Positions 57,898 to 64,000 of a stretch of DNA of 64,000 bases are shown in pieces. A program made the position numbers and the translations under genes. Origin of the DNA: Anaerolineales bacterium (GTDB lineage Bacteria > Chloroflexota > Anaerolineae > Anaerolineales > Villigracilaceae); the NCBI GenBank assembly GCA_020634885.1, contig JACKAW010000002.1, positions 552,546-616,545 on the forward strand, given 5' to 3'. Under the pieces are notes generated by a model. That model had not been told where the DNA came from and made no database searches. It saw only the letters and a list, made by a program, of their open reading frames with translations. Numbering within the stretch: the stretch's first letter is position 1; every line of letters begins with the position of its first letter.

Positions 57898-57913
57898 TAC
57901 CGAAAAGGAGATA

Positions 57914-58210
57914 ATGATTATGGAGACCTTCCAGCAAATTCTTTCAATTCTTGGGCATGTTGTCCGCGCCATCGGATTTCTGATCTTGGGATTTGGTATT
58001 GTCCGTTTTACGATGGACGCTTATTACAAAGCAGTTTGGCAGGTGCAGGTAACCCTCGTAGCTGGATTTTTCCTCCTGCTCATTGGGTTGACATGGTTTT
58101 CTGATGCCGCTTCGATGGGTACATTTGCCATTGGGGCAGGTGCGGCATTGTTGATGCAGTTTATGAGCAAGAAGGAAGTGGAAGAAGAGAAGCCCTCTAA
58201 AAAGAAATAA
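57914..58210 (+). CDS. Small membrane protein, unknown
   Basis: The 98-residue protein has two or three hydrophobic helices (IGFLILGFGIVRFTMD, VTLVAGFFLLLIGLTW, FAIGAGAALLMQFM) and a Lys/Glu-rich cytoplasmic tail. I do not recognise it. AAAAGGAG lies upstream. It may work with the DUF456 protein encoded just before it. Confidence 0.68.
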   Translation: MIMETFQQILSILGHVVRAIGFLILGFGIVRFTMDAYYKAVWQVQVTLVAGFFLLLIGLTWFSDAASMGTFAIGAGAALLMQFMSKKEVEEEKPSKKK

Positions 58211-58224
58211 GAAAGACGAAAGAA

Positions 58225-58257
58225 AAAGGCTTGACTGTTTATGGTCAAGCCTTTTTT
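58225..58257. terminator. Terminator between convergent genes
   Basis: AAAGGCTTGAC-TGTTTATG-GTCAAGCCTTT followed by TTTATT. Confidence 0.82.
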
Positions 58258-58258
58258 A

Positions 58259-58732
58259 TTACAGTTTTGCCTTTTGTACCATCTCGATCAATTTGACCTT
58301 GAACTTTTCGCCCGCATCATCTTTTCCAAGCGGCAGAAAGAGCGTTCCCTTTTCGGGAGTGTCTGTTGCAAGCCCTGAAATATTTACACCCGTATCAGGG
58401 ATCATTTTGTAGAACGAACTTTTCTCGTAATCTTCGACGGTGAGGTCTCGCAATTGCATGGACTTGATGTACAGCGCATTTTGGTCTACGTTGTCGGCGA
58501 GGATCAGCCAACGGTCAGTGAGAATAACAGTTTGGATCAACAGCTTCGGTCCTGCTCCGCCGCCGAATAATCCCTTTTTGATCTTTTCAGATGTGGAGAT
58601 GATGCACATCACAGGGTTGGCGAGAATATCGCCTAAGTTATGTTTTTCAATATAGGTTTGGATGCTCTTTGTAACATTCGCTGTAATGTCTCCGAATGCG
58701 ATTTCTTTTGTTGAACGGTTGTAATCACCCAT
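58259..58732 (-). CDS. Hypothetical PH-like soluble protein
   Basis: The 157-residue protein has no signal peptide or membrane helix. Its beta-strand pattern (LLIQTVILTDRWLILADNV, ALYIKSMQLRDLTVEDY) followed by a C-terminal helix (KFKVKLIEMVQKA) resembles bacterial pleckstrin-homology-like domains, but this is a shape judgement only. A Gly-rich loop (KKGLFGGGAGPK) lies near the middle. It is bounded by terminators on both sides. Confidence 0.62.
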   Translation of the reverse strand: MGDYNRSTKEIAFGDITANVTKSIQTYIEKHNLGDILANPVMCIISTSEKIKKGLFGGGAGPKLLIQTVILTDRWLILADNVDQNALYIKSMQLRDLTVEDYEKSSFYKMIPDTGVNISGLATDTPEKGTLFLPLGKDDAGEKFKVKLIEMVQKAKL

Positions 58733-58753
58733 ATTTTTTCCTCTTTAATAAAA

Positions 58754-58786
58754 AGACCCTAAAGGTTCTCAAAACCTTTAGGGTCT
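58754..58786 (-). terminator. Terminator after the M42/S51 gene cluster
   Basis: AGACCCTAAAGGTT pairs with AACCTTTAGGGTCT. On the minus strand it is followed by TTTTTATT. A half copy of the same sequence (AAACCTTTAGGGTCTGAC) appears near 935-950. Confidence 0.82.
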
Positions 58787-58799
58787 ACTGATTTTTGTA

Positions 58800-59801
58800 T
58801 TAGAACGAAACCGGTTTGCTCAATAAGGCTGTGAGCAGTTTTACCGAATTGACCAAATCCTCGTAATCCACCATCTCTGAAGCGGAGTGGATATAACGGC
58901 ACGGAATGGACAGCGCTCCCGCCATCACACCGGCGCGGCTGACCTGAATGGCGCGCGCATCGGTGCTGCCCACCAGCAGTACTTCCCGCTGATAGGGGAT
59001 CTTTGCCTTCTCGGCGGTGGATGCCATCCACTCCACCACGCGCGGATCGGAGAGCATACCCGGGTCGCGGACTTTCACGCACGGACCCTTGCCCAACTCC
59101 ATAGCCATTTTCAACGAAGCAGGCGTGTCACCTGTACCGGTCACATCAATGGCGATGCCGATCTCGGGGTCAATGCCATAGGCGGCGGTGCCTGCGCCAC
59201 GCACGCCCACTTCTTCCTGGGTGGTGAAAACGAAGTACAGATCATTCGGCGTAGACTTGATGGATTTTAATGCTTCGATCAAAACCACAACACCAGAGCG
59301 GTCGTCCATGGATTTGGCAACGAGGCGACCACCCATTTCAATATAGTCACGGTCAAATGCGCCGAAGTCACCCACTTTTACGGGGCAATCTTTTCGGCTT
59401 TTGGCGCCCATATCAATGTACATTTTGCTCATGGGCGGGGCATCATTTACAGACTCTAATTTATCAAAACCGATCACGCCGGTTGCGCCGTTCATAAAGC
59501 GGACGCGCGCACCGAGAGTATAACGACCAAACACACCGCCGTTGCTGGTAAAGCGGACAAAGCCGTTCTTATCCACATGGCTGACGATCACGCCGATCTC
59601 ATCCATGTGAGCCGCGAGCATGATGCGCCGTGAGTTCTTTGCCTTCACCGTCGGCTTTTTGTGGACGATCAAACTTCCCATCGCATCCACTCGAATTTCA
59701 TCGGCGTACGGCTTCACTTCTTTTTGAATGATCTGCCGAACTGCGTCTTCGTAACCAGAAGGAGCAAATGTTTCAGTAAGTGTTTTGAGTAATGATTTCA
59801 T
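58800..59801 (-). CDS. M42 family aminopeptidase (paralogue A)
   Basis: The 333-residue cytoplasmic di-metal peptidase belongs to the glutamyl/deblocking-aminopeptidase (FrvX/PepA-type) family, which forms large hollow complexes and trims peptides. Metal-site motifs are LAAHMDEIGVIVSHVD, SMDDRSGVVVLIEAL, TQEEVGVRGAGTAAYGIDP, IDVTGTGDTP and a C-terminal IPCRYIHSASEMV. The S51-like gene starts upstream by four bases, and two more M42 genes lie further upstream on the same strand. Confidence 0.92.
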   Translation of the reverse strand: MKSLLKTLTETFAPSGYEDAVRQIIQKEVKPYADEIRVDAMGSLIVHKKPTVKAKNSRRIMLAAHMDEIGVIVSHVDKNGFVRFTSNGGVFGRYTLGARVRFMNGATGVIGFDKLESVNDAPPMSKMYIDMGAKSRKDCPVKVGDFGAFDRDYIEMGGRLVAKSMDDRSGVVVLIEALKSIKSTPNDLYFVFTTQEEVGVRGAGTAAYGIDPEIGIAIDVTGTGDTPASLKMAMELGKGPCVKVRDPGMLSDPRVVEWMASTAEKAKIPYQREVLLVGSTDARAIQVSRAGVMAGALSIPCRYIHSASEMVDYEDLVNSVKLLTALLSKPVSF

Positions 59802-59804
59802 GGA

Positions 59805-60524
59805 CTATTTTCCCAAAGTGAATTTTTCGCCAGCGGCGTAACTCTTGCTTTCATCTCTCGTAAAGACGTGCGCCTTCGCCACGCCCATCACGATCCATTC
59901 TTCGTTTGCTTTGCCAATAATGGCAGTGTTCTCATCGATCCCGATCATCACTTCATCATCATGCAGGCGGTTGCGCATGGCAGATGTGAGCGGCTTACGC
60001 ACGATGGACATGGCATCAAAATGCGGGAGGATAAATGCCGCTGGAACCCGACCAAACACCGGCGTAGTCCGTGAGCCGAGCATTCTAAAATCCGGCACTT
60101 CGCGCCCGAGGATCATCGCGCCTGCCGAACATCCCGCGTACACTCCGCCGCGTTCAAAAACTTTTTCAGCCGCCTGCCACACCAAACTATCTTTCATGGT
60201 TTGATAAAGATACGCGGGGCTTCCGCCGGAGAAGTAGACAAGATCCGCTTCTTCCACAGCCGTGGCGTGATTCAGATCGTTGGCAGTTTCTTTGTCTGTA
60301 ACCTTGAGCGCCTGCACCTCGGCGCCGAGCGCGGCAAAGTGATTTTCGCCCATCTTCATCCAACGCCCAACACTGGCATCGCCTTCCTGCCCTGCCGCCG
60401 TCGGCAGACAGACAACTTTTGGCTTGCGTCCGTGCGCGCCGCAATTGGCGAGAAGGTGGGCATCCACGTCATTCATTACCGGTAAATATTCTCCAGAACC
60501 GAGTAAAGCAATTAGACCGTTCAC
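59805..60524 (-). CDS. S51-like peptidase (cyanophycinase/peptidase E family)
   Basis: The 239-residue protein has the class I glutamine-amidotransferase-like fold of S51 peptidases: LIALLGSGEYLPVM, VVCLPTAAGQEGD, LVYFSGGSPAYLYQTM and the nucleophile elbow VYAGCSAGAMILG (Ser in CSAGA). Relatives cleave Asp-X dipeptides or cyanophycin. It lies between two M42 aminopeptidase genes, with four bases to one and 12 to the other, so these enzymes probably degrade peptides together. Confidence 0.87.
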   Translation of the reverse strand: MNGLIALLGSGEYLPVMNDVDAHLLANCGAHGRKPKVVCLPTAAGQEGDASVGRWMKMGENHFAALGAEVQALKVTDKETANDLNHATAVEEADLVYFSGGSPAYLYQTMKDSLVWQAAEKVFERGGVYAGCSAGAMILGREVPDFRMLGSRTTPVFGRVPAAFILPHFDAMSIVRKPLTSAMRNRLHDDEVMIGIDENTAIIGKANEEWIVMGVAKAHVFTRDESKSYAAGEKFTLGK

Positions 60525-60536
60525 ATGACCTCTAAA

Positions 60537-61583
60537 CTATCGTTTTAATAAAGCGGGTGTCATTTCTTTCAAAGCAGAGTGGAGAAGGTTGAGGGTATTC
60601 TTCCAATCATCCACCCGCGAAATGCTGACGGGGCTGTGGGTGTAGCGGTGCGGCACAGATACCGAAACCACCGGCACACCGGCACGAGCTTGTTGAATGG
60701 TGCCTGCATCCGTTCCGCCGCCGCCAGGTTGACGGAGTTGGTAGGGAATTTTGTGTTTGTCGCCCACATCCTGCAAAAACTTAACAAGGCGCGGGTCGCT
60801 GATGACGGGGGCATGAGCCGGGTAAATGGCAGGACCAAACCCAAGGCGGGTGTTGTAGGTGTAATTTTCGGCGCCGCTGTAATCGGGCAGGTCGCGGGCG
60901 GGGGTGGAGTCAACGGCAATGGCTAGGTCGGGTTCAAAGTAATAGCCCGCCACTTTGGCGCCGCGCAGACCGATCTCTTCTTGTACGCTGAATGCGAGGC
61001 AAAGCTCAATATGTTTCGGGGCGTTCTTGAGCAATTCAATGAGAATTGCCACCCCAATGCGGTCGTCGATGGATTTGGACATGATGGAGGGACCGACCCG
61101 CCTGAACTTGGTGGCAAAGGTGGCGCGGTCTCCCACTTTGGCTTTGCCGTCAATGCCCAGGTCAATGCGCATGGATTCAACATCTACGGGGTGGCTGCGT
61201 TCGCTGGCGGTTGTCAGGTGAATGGGGCGGGCGCCGAGTACGCCAGGGGTGTGGTCTTTGCCGACGATGACCTGTTTGCCGACGAGGTGGCGTTCGTCAA
61301 TGCCGCCGATGGTTTTGAACTGATAAAAGCCTTCGCCGTCGTCATGTACGATCATGAAGCCGACTTCGTCCATGTGGGCGTCGATCAACACACGCAGCGG
61401 CTTCTTGCCTGCACCCTTTTTGCGGACGAGCACACTTCCGAGCGCATCGACTTTGATTTCATCGGCGTAGGGTTTTACCTCTTCTAACACAATGCGGCGC
61501 ACTTCGCCTTCATCGCCGGAGACGGACATGGCGTTGCAGAGTTTTTCGAGCAGTTTAATTTGAGGGTTGGCAATATTTAGCAT
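60537..61583 (-). CDS. M42 family aminopeptidase (paralogue B)
   Basis: The 348-residue protein shares the M42 fold with paralogue A: LIDAHMDEVGFMIVHDDG, SKSIDDRIGVAILIELL, FSVQEEIGLRGAKVAGYYFE, AVDSTPARDLPDY and SVPHRYTHSPVS. It differs in its substrate loop (GGIDERHLVGKQVIVG) and tail, so the three enzymes likely have distinct peptide preferences. It starts 85 bases downstream of paralogue C, with a small hairpin in the gap. Confidence 0.92.
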   Translation of the reverse strand: MLNIANPQIKLLEKLCNAMSVSGDEGEVRRIVLEEVKPYADEIKVDALGSVLVRKKGAGKKPLRVLIDAHMDEVGFMIVHDDGEGFYQFKTIGGIDERHLVGKQVIVGKDHTPGVLGARPIHLTTASERSHPVDVESMRIDLGIDGKAKVGDRATFATKFRRVGPSIMSKSIDDRIGVAILIELLKNAPKHIELCLAFSVQEEIGLRGAKVAGYYFEPDLAIAVDSTPARDLPDYSGAENYTYNTRLGFGPAIYPAHAPVISDPRLVKFLQDVGDKHKIPYQLRQPGGGGTDAGTIQQARAGVPVVSVSVPHRYTHSPVSISRVDDWKNTLNLLHSALKEMTPALLKR

Positions 61584-61637
61584 AATCTTTTTCGTGGGTC
61601 ACGTTAAGTGTCTGGTACGGGTATTCAACGTGAGACA

Positions 61638-61656
61638 GTCACGCTCAAAGCGTGAC
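61638..61656. repeat. Hairpin between M42 paralogues B and C
   Basis: GTCACGCT-CAA-AGCGTGAC, with no T-run. Nearby GTGGGTCACGTTAAGTG may be a related decayed copy. Confidence 0.5.
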
Positions 61657-61667
61657 CTACATTTTGA

Positions 61668-62738
61668 TTAATCCCAGACAATTCTTTCAATAAAATCGGC
61701 TTCGAGTGAGGCGATAGACTCAGCCAACAAGCGTCCGGCGCGTTGGACATCTTTTAGGGCGATCACTTCCACGGGGGTGTGCATGTAACGCAGCGGGATG
61801 CTCATCACCATGGTGGGAATGCCATCGGCTTGGAGTTGCATATCTTCGGCATCGGTGGCGGAGTATTCGGGCATGGGTTCGTCGAACACGGGAATTTCCA
61901 CCCGCTCGGCAACTTCTTTGAAGCGTTGATACAGGAAGGGGTGAATGTTCGCGCCAAGCCCCAGCGTTACGCCTTTGCCGAGGGCAAAGGTTTCGTAATT
62001 GGTTGCGCCGGTTCCTCTGCCGAAGGTGACATCTACCGCAACGGCAATGGTGGGGCGGACTTGAAATGTGCTGGTAGATGCGCCGTAGCCGCCGACTTCT
62101 TCCTGTGAAGATGCCACTGCCCACACATCCCAAAGATGAGATTTGGACTGAAGCTCTTCAAGGCAGATGGTGAGCGCGGCGACGGAAGCGCGGTTATCGA
62201 GCGAGTGTCCGCTTACGGTTCCACCGGATAGGTCGGTGGCTTCTGTTGCGAAAGAGACTCTATCGCCCACGCGGACTTTTTTTGCAACGTCATTTGCGGT
62301 GAGTCCCGTGTCAATGAACAGATACTTCATGGCAATTACGCCGCTGCCTTCTCCATTTGGAATCAGGTTGGCAGGCGGCATGGCGATAACGCCGTACAGT
62401 TCTTCTTTTGTGCCAGAGGCGTGGACGGTAACGGGTGTGCCGGGCAACACGCGAGAATCAATGCCGCCAACGTTGGTGACGTAGATGAACTCATCCACAA
62501 TGCGGGTGACCATCATGCCGATGGCATCCATGTGGGTGGCGATCAAGACCGAGGGGCGGGAACTGCTTTTCTTTAGCGTAGCCCGTTTCAGTCCAAGAAC
62601 AGAGGCGAGGTTGTTTTGGGAGAGTTCATCCACCAGCGGAGTCCATTGTTTTTTGATGAGCTCCGCCGCGGGGGCTTCATCCCCGGAAAGACCGGAGACA
62701 GAGATAAGGGATTTTAGGAAGGGGAGTATGTTGGTCAT
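61668..62738 (-). CDS. M42 family aminopeptidase (paralogue C)
   Basis: The 356-residue protein is the most divergent of the three M42 enzymes but keeps the metal-site motifs: LIATHMDAIGMMVTRIVD, SGHSLDNRASVAALTI, ASSQEEVGGYGASTS, AVDVTFGRGTGAT and IPLRYMHTPVEVI. Its start codon overlaps the stop of the Thr/Pro-rich gene by four bases. Confidence 0.91.
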   Translation of the reverse strand: MTNILPFLKSLISVSGLSGDEAPAAELIKKQWTPLVDELSQNNLASVLGLKRATLKKSSSRPSVLIATHMDAIGMMVTRIVDEFIYVTNVGGIDSRVLPGTPVTVHASGTKEELYGVIAMPPANLIPNGEGSGVIAMKYLFIDTGLTANDVAKKVRVGDRVSFATEATDLSGGTVSGHSLDNRASVAALTICLEELQSKSHLWDVWAVASSQEEVGGYGASTSTFQVRPTIAVAVDVTFGRGTGATNYETFALGKGVTLGLGANIHPFLYQRFKEVAERVEIPVFDEPMPEYSATDAEDMQLQADGIPTMVMSIPLRYMHTPVEVIALKDVQRAGRLLAESIASLEADFIERIVWD

Positions 62739-63205
62739 GGTCCAAAGGCAGTTGGAGATGGGGTGAGGGTGTTGGTGGGTGTGTTGGATGGTGTAAGTGT
62801 AAAGGTGTTGGTGGGGGTGGGTGTATTGGATGGCGTGATGGATGGCGTAAGTGTAAAGGTGTTCGTTGCTGTATTAGAAGGTACCAGGGTGAGAGTTAAA
62901 GATGGTGTAAGGGTTGCCGGTTGGAACGGGGTGTTGGTGGCTGTGCCTGTTTCAGTGGCGGTGGGTGTGAATGTTTCGGTGGGGGTATTGGTGGGTGAGC
63001 CTGTTACAACCGGCGGTGTATTGCTGGATATGGCGGTTTGTGTTTCGGCGTTGAGGGTGGCGCTGGGGGTGGGGGTGGCATCTTTGGCATCGGGTGCGAA
63101 AGAGAGAAAGACGATACCGGCGCAATAGCAGGGGATGGTGAGAAGGATGGCAGTGATGAGTCTGAGGCGGCGGCGTGTTTGTGGTGTGTCGGATGCATCG
63201 TACAT
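62735..63205 (-). CDS. Membrane-anchored Thr/Pro-rich protein
   Basis: The product of about 156 residues has a short cytoplasmic N-terminus (MYDASDTPQTRRRLRLITA), one helix (ITAILLTIPCYCAGIVFLSF) and an outer domain made almost entirely of Thr/Pro-rich words (TNTPTETFTP, TNTFTLTPS). It is probably an extended surface stalk, perhaps glycosylated, as also found in the kinase linker and in the M23 protein. The start at 63205 is preferred: TATAAT lies nine bases upstream and would be inside the gene if the ATG at 63226 were used. The overlap with the M42 gene suggests translational coupling. Confidence 0.68.
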   Translation of the reverse strand: MYDASDTPQTRRRLRLITAILLTIPCYCAGIVFLSFAPDAKDATPTPSATLNAETQTAISSNTPPVVTGSPTNTPTETFTPTATETGTATNTPFQPATLTPSLTLTLVPSNTATNTFTLTPSITPSNTPTPTNTFTLTPSNTPTNTLTPSPTAFGP

Positions 63206-63214
63206 GGTGGTTCG

Positions 63215-63220
63215 ATTATA
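63215..63220 (-). promoter_or_regulatory. -10 box for a leaderless start
   Basis: On the minus strand TATAAT is followed by nine bases (CGAACCACC) and then the ATG at 63205. Confidence 0.5.
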
Positions 63221-63245
63221 ATCCATGCACTTGGGTGCTAATTAG

Positions 63246-64000
63246 ATGATTCCTTTGAAGTTAAAGATAGCCGGTTTTCTTTCATACCACGATCCCGTTG
63301 AGTTGGATTTTCAGGCGGTGAACCTTGCCTGCATTTCTGGTCATAATGGGGCGGGGAAGTCTTCGCTGTTGGATGCGTTCACCTGGTCTTTGTTCGGTGA
63401 GTCGCGCGGTAAAGGCACTGATGTGATCAACCTTAATCAGGATGTGAAGGCTGCTGAAGTTGTGTTGACGTTTGAGTACGAGGGCAATGTGTATCGTGTT
63501 CAGCGGACGCTGCCGAGGAATAAGAGTACGGTGCTGGAGTTTCAGGTTTGGAGTGGGGAGTGGGAGGCGGAAGGCGGAGGACGGAAGGCAGAGGGCAGTG
63601 GGCAGAAGGTGGAAGGTGGGCATTGGAGACCTTTGACGGAAAAGACCACCCGCGATACGCAGGCACGCATTGAGCAAACCTTGCGTCTTGATTACGAGAC
63701 CTTTATTAATGCTTCGTTCTTTTTGCAGGGTAAGGCAGATCAATTTACCCAAAAGAAAGCCAGTGACCGTAAGACGATCCTTGGCTCGATCCTTGGTTTG
63801 GAAATTTGGGAGACTTACAAAGAAAAAACCGCCAACCGCCGCAAGGAATTGGAATCGGAAGTTAACGAAATTGACGGGCGCGTGGCAGAAATTGAAGCCG
63901 AGTTAGCCGAAGAAGATGAACGCAAGCGCCGCCTGGCAGAATTGGAAGAAACGCTCAAGCAGCTTTCAACTGCGCGAGAGGTGCAGGAAAGTGCGCTGGA
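63246..64000 (+). CDS. sbcC: SbcC/Rad50-like exonuclease subunit, N-terminal part (runs off the window)
   Basis: The protein starts MIPLKLKIAGFLSYHDPVEL and has the Walker A ISGHNGAGKSSLLDAFTWSL, then the NASFFLQGKADQFTQ Q-loop segment and the beginning of a long coiled coil (ETYKEKTANRRKELESEVNE). It pairs with SbcD/Mre11 to process DNA ends. About 251 residues lie inside the window. Between residues 99 and 122 (GEWEAEGGGRKAEGSGQKVE and flanks) an unusual Gly/Glu/Lys-rich stretch is encoded by a purine-rich repeat, apparently an in-frame insertion. No sbcD is seen upstream, so it may lie elsewhere. Confidence 0.88.
   Translation, partial: MIPLKLKIAGFLSYHDPVELDFQAVNLACISGHNGAGKSSLLDAFTWSLFGESRGKGTDVINLNQDVKAAEVVLTFEYEGNVYRVQRTLPRNKSTVLEFQVWSGEWEAEGGGRKAEGSGQKVEGGHWRPLTEKTTRDTQARIEQTLRLDYETFINASFFLQGKADQFTQKKASDRKTILGSILGLEIWETYKEKTANRRKELESEVNEIDGRVAEIEAELAEEDERKRRLAELEETLKQLSTAREVQESAL

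Noticed and set aside
62763..63128. Plus-strand frame of 121 residues rich in Gly and Val
   Set aside because: It mirrors the Thr/Pro-rich repeat gene on the minus strand. The composition is a product of the repeated ACN/CCN codons.

Overview
The window looks like a chromosomal segment from a Chloroflexota bacterium, probably class Anaerolineae. This is inferred from the gene set and protein style: TolB-type propellers fused to a kinase, a DUF1385 protein, a TgpA-like transglutaminase, Thr/Pro-rich linkers, a T-box leader on serS, and GatCAB together with AsnRS. No rRNA gene is present, so the placement is a judgement. Most of the window is ordinary core genome on both strands, punctuated by strong intrinsic terminators and palindromic intergenic repeats. 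Some genes appear leaderless, with an extended -10 box placed 6-10 bases before the ATG.

Layout. 1-830: end of an ABC permease and its ATPase. 1-4.3 kb, minus strand: glnA, an EamA exporter and an AraC/methyltransferase DNA-repair protein, with a rod-shaped RNA that looks like 6S RNA just upstream. 4.7-7.8 kb: GH25/LysM lysozyme and a large coiled-coil membrane protein. 7.9-19.2 kb: translation block (asnS, gatB, gatA, gatC, aspS) with a HicAB module, an S9 peptidase and an orphan MazF/PemK-like toxin gene inside the aspS-gatC-gatA run. 19.3-26.1 kb: a 25-codon leaderless micro-gene, a GAF/PAS adenylate cyclase overlapping a transglutaminase membrane protein, and a divergent Ser/Thr kinase with a TolB-like sensor. 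26.2-33 kb: tRNA(CAU), K+ channel, PHP hydrolase, secG, a peptide-binding protein, an M20 dipeptidase and a DUF1385 protein.

33.2-42.7 kb is the most interesting stretch. Three consecutive genes encode a small cohesin/dockerin system: an exported PPC-cohesin-dockerin protein, a membrane-anchored cohesin, and an M23 peptidase with a 19-residue tandem repeat plus cohesin and dockerin. After htpG comes a class I cyclic-di-GMP riboswitch with its terminator. It precedes a small secreted protein, a SipW-type (S26B) signal peptidase fused to a DUF5305-like region, and an RTX-repeat protein. I read this as a c-di-GMP-controlled surface or matrix secretion operon.

42.7-49 kb: methyltransferase, SUMF1-like protein, and an apparently acquired WD40 gene that directly abuts a 5'-truncated DUF805 gene, then an acyl-CoA mutase large subunit. 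49-53.9 kb: three paralogous exported HExxH proteins around a hypothetical membrane protein and a dual-specificity phosphatase. 54-58.7 kb: lepB, a YgiT-type zinc finger, tRNA-Glu(UUC), a T-box-controlled serS and small membrane proteins. 58.8-64 kb: three M42 aminopeptidases with an S51-like peptidase, a Thr/Pro-rich anchored protein, and the start of sbcC. No CRISPR array, prophage or insertion sequence was seen.
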